Origin: Turritopsis dohrnii
Lineage: Eukaryota > Cnidaria > Hydrozoa > Anthoathecata > Oceaniidae
Length of the DNA stretch: 64,000 nt
Assembly (NCBI GenBank): GCA_027922465.2
Contig: BQMF02000200.1
Coordinates: forward strand, 186,001 to 250,000
Direction of reading: 5' to 3'
Positions 25,441 through 35,500 of this stretch are shown piece after piece. The stretch's first letter is position 1. Every line of letters starts with the position of its first letter. Position numbers and translations under genes: made by a program. The notes under the pieces were generated by a model that had not been told where the DNA came from, did not search any database, and saw only the letters and a list, made by a program, of their open reading frames with translations.

Positions 25441-25901
25441 TCTATATATTAATAGCCGATTCTCAGTCTATTTGTTTGTTTGTTTGTTTGTTTGTAAGTC
25501 ACGCGAAAATGGTAGATGTGAACAGCGAAAGAAATCGGGGAGTCAGCAATGTAAGATCATGCATAAATTATTTCTCTTCTTGTGCGGAACGTCAGTGTGA
25601 AACCATTGTATTGAGACCCTAATCGAATGCGACGTTTCGGGAAAATTATCTCGATAACCAATAGGGATAACTGACGTTTTTTGGGGTCCGCGATTTGGGT
25701 CTAATATTTTTGGGGAGGGGTCTGTGACGTCATCAAAATCTTTGAACATTGATATTTCTGTAACGGTTGATCGTAGCGGAACCAACCCATACATTTTTTG
25801 ATCAGTTTTTCGAGCTCTACAACATGGGAACACTTTCGGTTGCCAATTCCTTAATTTTATTTTACGTTGAGTCAACGCATGCTGAACATGGGCGGCGAAC
25901 G
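25441..25901 (+). mobile_element. Helitron H1 (non-autonomous, 3' end lost)
   Basis: Begins TCTATATATTAATAGCCGAT directly after an A, as Helitrons insert between A and T. It runs through a (TTTG)n stretch and AAGTCACGCGAAAATGG and stops inside the terminal hairpin (GGGCGGCGAACG). Belongs to the shorter subfamily of about 480 bp with GGGGTCCGCGAT inside. No protein encoded. Confidence 0.8.
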
Positions 25902-25966
25902 ATAATCTTTGTCTGGGAAAATAAGGCAAATTATTCCTCAATCTTTCAAAGTTATCTATATATTAA

Positions 25967-26460
25967 CTAGCCGCCAAGGCGGCGTCGCTCGCCGCCCATG
26001 TTCAGCCTGCGTGGACTTCACGAAAAATAAAATTAAGGAATTGGCAACCGAAAGTGTTCCCATGTTGTAGAGCTCGAAAAACTGATCAAAAAAATGTATG
26101 GGATCGTTCCGCTACGATCAACCGTTACAGAGATATCATCGTTCAAAGATTTCGATGACGTCACAGACCCGTGCCCCAAAAAAATTAGACCCAAATTTTT
26201 CGTCACCCCATCGCCTGTATGGCGGACCCCAAAAAACGTCAGTTATCCCTATTGGTTATCGAGATAATTTTCCCTAAACGTCGCATTCGATTAGGGTCTC
26301 AATGCAATGGTTTCACACTGACGTCGCGCACAAGAAGAGAAATAATTTATGTGTGATCTTACATTACTGACTATCTTTCGCAGTTCACATCTACCATTTT
26401 GCGTGACTTACAAACAAACAAACAAACGCACAAACAGAGAATCGGCTATTAATATATAGA
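25967..26460 (-). mobile_element. Helitron H2, short subfamily, inverted
   Basis: On the minus strand it begins TCTATATATTAATAGCCGAT (26460 leftward) and ends with hairpin GGCGGCGAGCGACGCCGCC, TTGGCGG, CTAG (25967), then T. This is the canonical Helitron plan: 5' TC, 3' hairpin, CTRR end. About 494 bp, non-coding. Its 5' end touches H3 in a head-to-head palindrome. Confidence 0.85.
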
Positions 26461-27289
26461 TAGCCGATTCTCCGTCTGTCTGTCTGTTTGTCTGTTTGTT
26501 TGTCTGTCACGCAAAATGGTAGATATGAACTGCAAAAGAAATCGGGAAGTCAGCAATGTAAAATCACACATAAATTATTTCTTTCCTTGTACGCAAACGT
26601 CAGTGTGAAACCATTGCATTGGGACCCAAATCGAACGTGACGTTTTGGGAAAATTATCTCGGTAACCAATAGGGATAACTGACGTTTTTTGGGGTCCGCG
26701 ATACGGGCGACACGGTGACGAAAAATTTGGATCTAAATTTTTTGGGGACGAGTCTGTGACGTCATCAAAATCTTTGAACGATGATATCTCCGTAACGGTT
26801 GGTCGTAGCAAAACGATCCCATACATTTTTTTGATCAGTTTTTCAAGCTCTACAACATGGGTGCACTTATAATTGCCAATTCCTTGATTTTATATTTGTG
26901 ACGGTTTGAGGGAAAATCATAACAAGTGATAATTTCTGATAAATTTATCAGTAAATTACTGATTAGAAAACAATAGATTTAATCAGTAATTCGTTCGATT
27001 TATCAGTAATTCGTTCGATGAATCAGTAATTACTGATAAAATAATCGGTAAATACTAATAAATAATCAGTAATTTATCAGTATTACGGATTCATCGAACA
27101 AATTACTGATAGATCAAACGATCTACTGATAAATCGAACGAATTACTGATAAATCGAACGAATTACTGATTATTACTGATATATTTCTGATAAATTATTG
27201 ATTAATTTATCAGTAATATCACTTGTTATGATTTTCTCTCAAACCGTCACATTTTGTGAAGTCAACGCATGCTGAACATGGGCGGCTAG
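26461..27289 (+). mobile_element. Helitron H3 with nested MITE
   Basis: Starts TAGCCGATTCTCCGTCTG, sharing the TATATTAATATATA palindrome with inverted H2, and ends ATGGGCGGCTAG at 27289, with the hairpin reduced. Without the 353-bp MITE at 26898-27250 it would be about 476 bp, the same as H2. Confidence 0.8.
26898..27250. mobile_element. 353-bp MITE rich in ATCAGTAATT, inserted in H3
   Basis: The ends GTGACGGTTTGAG and CTCAAACCGTCAC are inverted, followed by AAAATCATAACAAGTGATA and its complement. The interior is built of repeated ATCAGTAATT / AATTACTGAT and CGATTTATCAG words in both directions. It interrupts the Helitron word TTTTATTTTTCGTGAA, with ATTT on both sides, a probable 4-bp target duplication. 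Confidence 0.8.
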
Positions 27290-27867
27290 TCTATATATTA
27301 ACAAAAAGCAGCAGTGGCAGAACGTGGCAGCATGTGCGGTTTGCCACTATCTCTTGCCTGACTGTCTGAGACGGGTGAACTTTTTTTTTGAGCAATCAAA
27401 ATGTTTAAAAACCGATAGGTAAAAAAAGAGTATTATATCAAAACAAAATTAGTTTTTTTTTTTTTTTGCTTTTCTTTTAACAAATTAATTTCTTCTTTTA
27501 ATTGTTAAGCGTTCTGATCGAACGTTTTTTATTCTATTTATTCAATTAGCACGTGCCTTTTTTCTCTCCTCCGTCGTGATGTTTTTAAGAAGAGAAACTA
27601 TTTCTTCCTTACGTTTGATAGCACCCATGTTAGAGTGGGTAACTTTTTTAAAACAAAAGCTAATAAAAAGTTGAATTTTCTCTCTCTACATTTTGAGTGT
27701 ATTGTTACACTGATAAAAGATTGGTTTCAGCAGAGGTTGTGACTTCGAATATGCTTCTGGTTGAACACAAGTTGTACGAACTGTTTATAAGGAAATTTGA
27801 CGTTTATTGATACAGTGATACAGAGCATGTGAACATCGGCGGCGAGCGACGCCGCCTTGGCGGCTAG
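27290..27867 (+). mobile_element. Helitron H4 (long subfamily, 5' deleted inside)
   Basis: Starts TCTATATATTAA immediately after the CTAG of H3, lacks the following (TTTG)n part, contains CCGATAGGTAAAAAAAGAGT, and ends with hairpin GGCGGCGAGCGACGCCGCC...CTAG at 27867. No coding region. Confidence 0.8.
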
Positions 27868-28688
27868 TCTATATATTAATAGCCGATTCTCTGTTTGTCT
27901 GTTTGTTTGTTTGTTTGTTTGTAAGTCACGCAAAATGGTAGATTAAGTTGTGAGGGAAATTATAAAAGAAAACAGTACATCAACTAAATACAAAGAAACT
28001 AACTGATTAAACAGTTTGGACAAAAAGCAGCAGTGGCAGAACGTGGCAGCATGTTCGGTTTGTCACTAACTCTTGAATGACTGTCTGAGACGGGTGAACT
28101 TTCTTTTTGAGCAATCAAAATGTTTAAAAACCGATAGGTAAAAGAAGAGTATCATAAAACAAAATGTTTTTTTTTTTTTTTTTTTTTTTTTTTGCTTTTG
28201 TCGTAATAGTTGTCTTAATTTGTTTTAATCGATTTCTTTTAATCTATTTTAATCTGATCGAACTTTTTTTTTTTTATTCTCTTTATTCATTTAGCACGTG
28301 CATTTTTTCTCTCCTCCTGTGTGAACATTTTAAGAAGAGAAACCATTTTCGACCTGTTTGATAGCACCGATGTTTGAGCGCGTAACTTTTTTAAAAAAGC
28401 TTTTTTACAAAAGCTAATAAAAAGTGGAAGTTCTTCTTCCTACGTTTTGAGTGTATTGTTGTACTGATCAACGATTGGTTTTAAAAAATAAATAAGTCAC
28501 ACATAATGAAAAACCTGAAAAATAGTTAATGTAACACTGATGTAACACTGACTGCACACCAAGAGGTTGTGACTTCGAATCTTTTCCAAGTTGCATGAGC
28601 CGTTTATAAAGTAATTCGCCGTTTATTGATACAGTGATACACAGAGCAGGTGGATATGGGCGGCGAGCGACGCCGCCTTGGCGGCTAG
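27868..28688 (+). mobile_element. Helitron H5 (long subfamily)
   Basis: 821 bp from TCTATATATTAATAGCCG to GGCGGCTAG, directly abutting H4 and H6 with no intervening base. Carries a (TTTG)n track, AAGTCACGCAAAATGGTAGA near the 5' end and the GC-rich terminal hairpin. Non-coding. Confidence 0.85.
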
Positions 28689-29551
28689 TCTATATATTAA
28701 TAGCCGATTCTCTGTTTGTTTGTTTGTTTGTTTGTTTGTAAGTCACGCAAAATGGTAGATTGAGTTGTGAGCGAAATTATTTCTTTTTTTGTGTGCGACG
28801 TGAGTTCAGAGCAAATACATTGCAATCCCAATCGAACGTGACTTTTTTTGGCTGATGAACTAATAGGAATAACGTTTTGTTTTTATCATTATTGTTAGTT
28901 TTATATTCCACGTTGACTTGGCTTTGAAAACAGTACATCAACTAAATACAAAGAAACTAACTGATTAAACATTTTGGACAAAAAGCAGCAGTGGCGGAAC
29001 GTGGCAGCATATGTTCGGTTTGCCACTAACTCTTGCCTGACTGTCTGAGACGGGTGAACGTTTTCTTTGAGCAATCAAAATGTTTAAAAACCGATAGGTA
29101 AAAAAAGAGTATCATATCGAAACAAAATGTTTTTTTTTTGTTTTTTTTTTGCTTTTCTTTTAATAAATTAATTTCTTCTTTTAATTGTTAAGCGTTCTGA
29201 TCGAACGTTTTTTATTTTATTTATTCATTTAGGACGTGCCTTTTTTCTCTCCTCCTGTGTGATCTTTTTAAGAAGAGAAACGATTTCCCCCTTACGTTTG
29301 ATAGCACCCATGTTAGAGCGCGTAACTTTTTTAAACCAAAAGCTTATAAAAAGTTGAAGTTTTCTCTCTCTACGTTTTGAGTGTATTGTTACACTGATAA
29401 AAGATTGGTTTTACCAGAGGTTGTGACTTCGAATCTTCTTCTGGTTGAATACAAGTCTTACGAGCCGTTTATAAGGAAATTTGACGTTTATTGATACAGT
29501 GATACAGAGCAGGTGGACATGGGCGGCGAGCGACGCCGCCTTGGCCGCTAG
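28689..29551 (+). mobile_element. Helitron H6 (long subfamily)
   Basis: 863 bp, same ends and internal words as H5. One substitution in the last stem region (GGCCGCTAG). It abuts H5 and H7 without a spacer. Confidence 0.85.
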
Positions 29552-30543
29552 TCTATATATTAATAGCCGATTCTCTGTTTTTTTGTTTGTTTGTTTGTTT
29601 GTAAGTCACGCAAAATGGTAGATTGAGTTGTGAGCGAAATTATTTCTTTTTTTGTGTGCGACGTGAGTTCAGAGCAAATGCATTGCAATCCCAATCGAAC
29701 GTGACTTTTTTTGGCTGGTGAACTAATAGGAATAACGTTTTGTTTTTATTATTACTGTTAGTTTTATATTCCACGTTGACTTTGCTTTGAAAACAATACA
29801 TCAACTAAATACAAAGAAACCAACTGATTAAACGTTTTGGACATAAAGCAGCAGTGACAGAACGTGGCAGCATTTGCGGTTTACCAGTGTATCCTAACGT
29901 ATCCTTGCGTGACTCTCTGAGACGGGTGAACATTTTTTCGAGCAATCAAAATGTTTAAAAACCGATAGGTAAAAAAAGAGTGTCATGATACAAAACATTT
30001 TTTTTTGCTTTTGTCATAATAGTTGTCTTAATTTGTTTTAATCGATTTCTTTTAATGTATTTTAATCAGATCGAACGTTTTTTTTATTCACTTTATTCAT
30101 TTAGCACGTGCCATTTTTCTCTCCTCCCGTGTGATCTTTTTAAGAAGAAATTTGAAATTCGTTTGTTTGTTTGTTTGTAAGTCACGCAAAATGGTAGATT
30201 GAGTTGTGAGCGAAATTATTTCTTTTTTTGTGTTTAGAACAAAAGCTAATAAAAAGTTGAAGTTTTTTCTCCCTACGTTTTAAGTGTATTGCTGTACTGA
30301 TCAACGATTGGTTTTAAAAAATAAATAAGTAACTCATCATGAAAAACCTGAAAAATGGTGATGTAACACTGTTGATGTAACACTTGATTCAACACTGACT
30401 GCATACCAGAGGTTGTGACTTCGAATTTGCTTCTGGTTGAACACAAGTTGTACGAGCCGTTTATAAGGAAATTTGACGTTTATTGATGCAGTGATACAGA
30501 GCAGGTGGACATGGGCGGCGAACGACGCCGCCTTGGCGGCTAG
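29552..30543 (+). mobile_element. Helitron H7 (long subfamily, internal 5' duplication)
   Basis: Starts TCTATATATTAATAGCCG at the H6 junction and ends hairpin plus GGCGGCTAG at 30543, followed by T. At about 30155-30235 it contains a second copy of its own 5' region ((GTTT)n, AAGTCACGCAAAATGGTAGA, GAGTTGTGAGCGAAATTATT), making it longer (992 bp). Confidence 0.85.
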
Positions 30544-32561
30544 TAGTATAGTAATAGTATAATAATAAGTTAGGAAAAAAAACATTCCGTCTCCCACCTA
30601 CGGTAGCATGCTTTGACATGGGAAAATAGCAAAGTCAGCTAATAATTGTATACCACTGTGTAACGTCAACACGAAAGGTGGAAGATGATGATGATGAAGA
30701 TGAAGAACAAAATTGGAAACTGACTTTCGCCTATCTCGTGAAACTACTATGCCTCCTCGCTCGCTTACGCTGGCTGCGGGGGCAACAACTATGGACAAGG
30801 CTTTCATGACATCAAAAGCCACAAAGGCGTGGGTTTACAACCCAGTCCCCCGGTTAACTGATCTTTTCGTTTATTTGACATAAATTAGCAACCTCGGTTA
30901 GCCTGTAGAAGGGTTTGCTTTAGAACGAAACACGAGGCCTTGAGGCCTGAAAGTCAACGCTTTCAGCAAAGTTGAAAAGTGTTGGACTTTGAAGCAAAAT
31001 CGAAAAGCATTTTAGCTCCAGGAAGGTCAAAATAGGAATTTCTGAGTGATAACTAAGGTGACAGCTATTAAGAGAATAAGACATTCAATTTAAGATAAGC
31101 AGACAGTTGTCCTCTGAAGAGCCTGGGGAATTCATTGCTGTGGAATAATCATCAATGCAATTAATACCTTTTAGAAAACGTTTTGTCATTACGAATTGAA
31201 TTTATATGTGAATGGTCCCTGTCATTATTGCGCTTCTGTCATCACTCACATGTTCTTTTTAAACAGTTTCTTTCAGCTTTTGCTAACTTATTTTCCAAAT
31301 ACTACAGTTCAAAACGTTTTTTAGCCAGATGCAGTTTGGCGTTCGGGATTTCCAATAAGCAGCTTTCCCCTTAGAAATTTTGAAAGTTACCAATGTAATT
31401 TTCACAATCCTTTTCTCAAGAATCGACAGTTTGCAATTCTGTGTTTTTGTGAGATTCAAATTTGTGGTAACAGAATCACAGGTAACAGAATACATTAGTA
31501 TATTTTGAAAACAAAATCCTTTGCGAGATAACACTTCAGTTGTTGTAGTTTTCCTGATGGTTTGTTTTGGGCTTTTTTTGGTTTTTTTATTTTTGTTTTG
31601 TTTTTTTTGCAGGCGATTAAAGTTAGTATCAAATGAAAGCATCTGGACCAATACTACTCCCAATTATTCTGGATCTTTAATGACTTTTAATATCTTTTAT
31701 TTCTCGATTATCTGTTCGCTTTTATTAGTTTAGGCCTCTTTTACACGATCATATTTTATATGAAACATAGCATATGATCATGTAAGTTTGATCGTGTGAC
31801 ATACTTCAAAATCATATGATAATAAGAGTACGATCTAATTTTTTTCTTTTTAAAGATGCGATGTAGTCTATTCCGTTTAAGTTATTAGAGGACTTCCAAC
31901 TTTCACTTGAAAGATACTCATTCATAAAATGTTTCGACGTGCAGGTTTTGTCAACATTTTCGGTAGAATACGTGTGACTGTAATTTTAGCATTTCATGTC
32001 ACTCAGTTTTATTTGCATAGACATGTTGTGGTGATCACAAAATGCAAGATATTTGTGGTTTACACATCAGTCAATCAAAGCTTGACTTGCATATCAAATA
32101 CAGCCAGTGCTCCCTGCTTATAACATTTGAGTGACATAAAATTTTTGCACACGCATTACCAACCTTGTCAGATTTTCGTTCGTGGTTGTAACGTGAAAAC
32201 AGTACTGTAATCTACATTTGCAACGGGCGCTATATCAAGTGTGGGCGCTACTTATTCCAGCATATACGGTAAGTGATTTCCAGGAAAGCAGGTATCTGGT
32301 AACATAAGTAGTATGCTTGAACAACAGCTGATTTTAATAAATTTTTGAGCGGTTTTTAGTTCTATAAACTTTCCTATGAATGGCGTGAAAATGCTACTCG
32401 GTGTATACAAGGCTTTAGGATTATGGTATGTTTGTTCATGGTTTGTGCAACTTGACACCGATTTAAACTTGTACATAAACATCATGTGATGAAGAAAAAA
32501 GCTCTATCGTAAACGCCAAACTGAAAGTTTTCAAGAGAAAGGAAGGTTAGATTTTTGAAAT
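30544..32561. other. Intergenic, 5' of the RING/ankyrin gene
   Basis: About 2 kb of AT-rich DNA with no supported gene. Poly-T/poly-K open frames around 31283-31733 are compositional. The region just before 32562 would be the 5' UTR and promoter of the RING/ankyrin gene, but no defined motif is visible. Confidence 0.45.
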
Positions 32562-35500
32562 ATGGCTGAAGAGTTTGAATGCGAGATTTGTATGGAAGAT
32601 TTGATCGATTCGAAAACATTACCATGTGGACACTCGCTGTGTAAAAAATGCAAGCTGAACCTACTTCAGTTTAACGAAGATGGAGACGCCATTTTGAATT
32701 GTCCCAATCAATGTGAAAATGTCACAAAGATTCGAAGTGATCAGACCATCGATGACGTCATACAGACAAATTACATGTTGGAACGTTGGCTAGAATTACG
32801 TCGTAAAGAGAACAACGAGTAAGTTCATGGAAGATTGCTTTCTTCAGTTTTTTAGAATTCCTTCATGATAATTTTGAGAAGTTGATTTCCTTCATACACA
32901 AACAGGTGCCTTGATGTGGCAAGCGTATGCTTGGAAAATTGCACTTAAAACATATCCAGTTAACACACAACGTCAACACAACGTTGTTTTATGGTTATTT
33001 TAACGTCGTAACCAAAAACCAACCATTAACCGTAACCATTAACCGACTTCTAGAAAACGGCGGAGTTGGTCGCAAATAATTGCAACCTGAAAAAACATTT
33101 CATTTGAAAAAACATTTCAAAATCCTACAGTGGTTGAAAGCCTATATCGTGACTAGAGTGAGTGGTATATACTGTGATTTTGCATTTATGCTATTTAAAT
33201 CATTTATTAACTTACAGTCAATTCTGACGTCCTTTCGACGTCAAAAGAACCATGGACGTATATGTATTTATGGACGTATTTGCATTTTGTCTTCCTGCAT
33301 TCTGTATGCAATTATTTTGTAAGGTAATCATCTTGAAAACCATGAAAAATGTGTCTTCCTTTATCTATTCATTTGCTTCAAAGGATAGAAGAATGCCTGA
33401 ATGAATTAAACGGGTTTTTTTATATATATATAAGAACCAGTAAAATCTGACCTGAGGCTGGCTGTTCTTATTTTATGAGGCTTTTTCAGCCTGAATTGTT
33501 CTTATTTTGTTCTTAGTTTTAAGAACACAGTTTCGAATTTCAGCCTCATTTTGTTCTTATTTATGGAACTTCCAGTAAAATAAATAAAAACTTTATTTAA
33601 AAAAAACTGGTCAAAAGTATGGTTGCTGTTCGGTAATGAACCAATATGAGTATGTAAGTTTTTAAGCAGGCCACAAGTCGCGCCATCATTTATATATTTC
33701 GCACATTTTATTGAAGGTGAAAAAACAATAAACTTCTAAACCATTTATCATTGAGAGAATTCACATCATTGTTCTTATTTTACAAGAAAATTCAGGCTTA
33801 AGATGTTCTTAATTTTTGAAACATTGATTAGAGCCTCAAGTTGTTCTTATTTTGTTCTTATTTTTTGGCTAAATCTGAGGCTCGTGTTCTTATAAAATTG
33901 TTCTTATGAAAAACAAAGCGTGTATTATAATCCAAGATTAAGAAAGAAACGTTAAACGATGGTTTGTGAACTGTACACTGCAAGTAGTAAAGCGATGTTT
34001 TAAAAACAAGCAAAAGTTATATTGCACTTTTTCTTTCATTTCGTCATTTCGTTCATTTCCATCAACCTAATCGAAATTTGTTGTCATTACCTGTCGTCGT
34101 TAATTTGACCATGCTACAGTTGTTTTCGGTCTTTTGACCGTTGCACAACGTCCGTACAACATCATTTTTAGTTATTTTTAATCGTCGTTATGACGTTTCC
34201 ACTTCGACCGTTAAACGACCGTCAAGCGACGATGGAATACGACGTCGAAACAACTTTTTTGTACTAACTGGGATTTGACGTCTTTACCTGCAAATCATTT
34301 ATGAAAGGAAAAGTTATTTATAACATGTTATTTAATCCAGAATTGTGTTGATTGTTACATGTAAAGAACGAGAAAAAGGTGGTTGAAATGGAAACAGCAA
34401 AACAACGTCGGATTTTGACGTCAAAACGACGATTAAAAATAACCAAGAATGACGTTGTAGAGATGTTGTGCAACGGTCAAACGACCGAAAAAACGCTACA
34501 TTAACGTTGTAGCATGGTCAAATTAACGACGAAGGGTAATGACAACAAATGGAAAGTCACCAGCGGGAATCAAACCTTGACCTCTCGCATGAAATCTGAG
34601 AGTGGTAGCCACTATACTATGGCGCCTTAACAAGTATCAAATATTTGACTATTATCAAAATCCGAACTTAATTTCGAGTAGGTTAAGATGGAAAAAAACG
34701 TAATGACGAAATGTAAGAAAAAATTTAAACTGTCTGCAGTGTTTTTCGCTTCTTTCTTAATCTTAGATTATATTAATTCATTCAGGCATTCGTCTATCCT
34801 TTGATCTGAATGAATAGATAAACGAAAACCTATTTTTCATGGTTTTCAAGATAATTACCTTACAAACTAAATTGCATACAAAATCCCGGAATATAAAATG
34901 CAACGTTCTCTTAACGTTAAAATAACATCAGAATTGACTGTAAGTACTTAATTGATTTTATTAGCATAAACACAAAATTATAGTATATACTACTCTAGTC
35001 ACGACATAAGCTTTCAACCATCGTAAGATTATGACATGTCTTTTTTCAGGTAGCAATTATTTGCCACCAACCTCGACGTTTTCAAGACGTCGGTTAATAG
35101 TCGTTTTTGGTTGCGACCAAACCCGACGTTTTCTTGATGTTGGTTAATGGTCGTTTTTGTTTAGGATGTTAGAACAACTATAAAACAACGTTGTATTGAC
35201 GTCGTGTGTTAACTGGGATAAATGGCTACCTGGAGTGGGGAAGGGGCACACCCAGGAATTTCGTCAACAAGGAATGTTTTCAAAGTATATGGTGTAATAA
35301 AAAACTACCAGGAAAAACATGTACCTCCTTCGAAAAATAAAGCAAGCTGTTTTCTGAATTGCACGATTTCAAGACACAAAAAATGCATTTGAAGCAATTG
35401 CACCGTTGAAGACCTTAATGCACGAAAACGGTGTAGATAGCTAACAAACGAGAACTCTCTACTGACAAGAAAATCTTTCATATATCTAATTTCAAATATC

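Larger units (their letters stand above)
32953..35220. mobile_element. Large foldback element in intron 1 of the RING/ankyrin gene
   Basis: The outer ends TATCCAGTTAACACAC and GTGTGTTAACTGGGATA are inverted. The arms (about 32953-33415 and 34775-35220) are long imperfect inverted copies sharing, for example, GAATGAATAGATAAA-type, TTTTCATGGTTTTCAAGAT and ACTCTAGTCACGA-type words. GACGTC/AACGTT motifs are very frequent. It contains the repeat at 33418-33911 and a tRNA-like segment. No transposase seen. Confidence 0.65.

Noticed and set aside
25543..26826. Several 80-130-codon frames on the minus strand
   Set aside because: They lie inside non-autonomous Helitrons and repeat in each copy; no Rep/helicase motif present.
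34554..34626. Functional tRNA gene
   Set aside because: The acceptor pairing is good, but T-stem and anticodon arm are irregular; better seen as a tRNA-derived relic.
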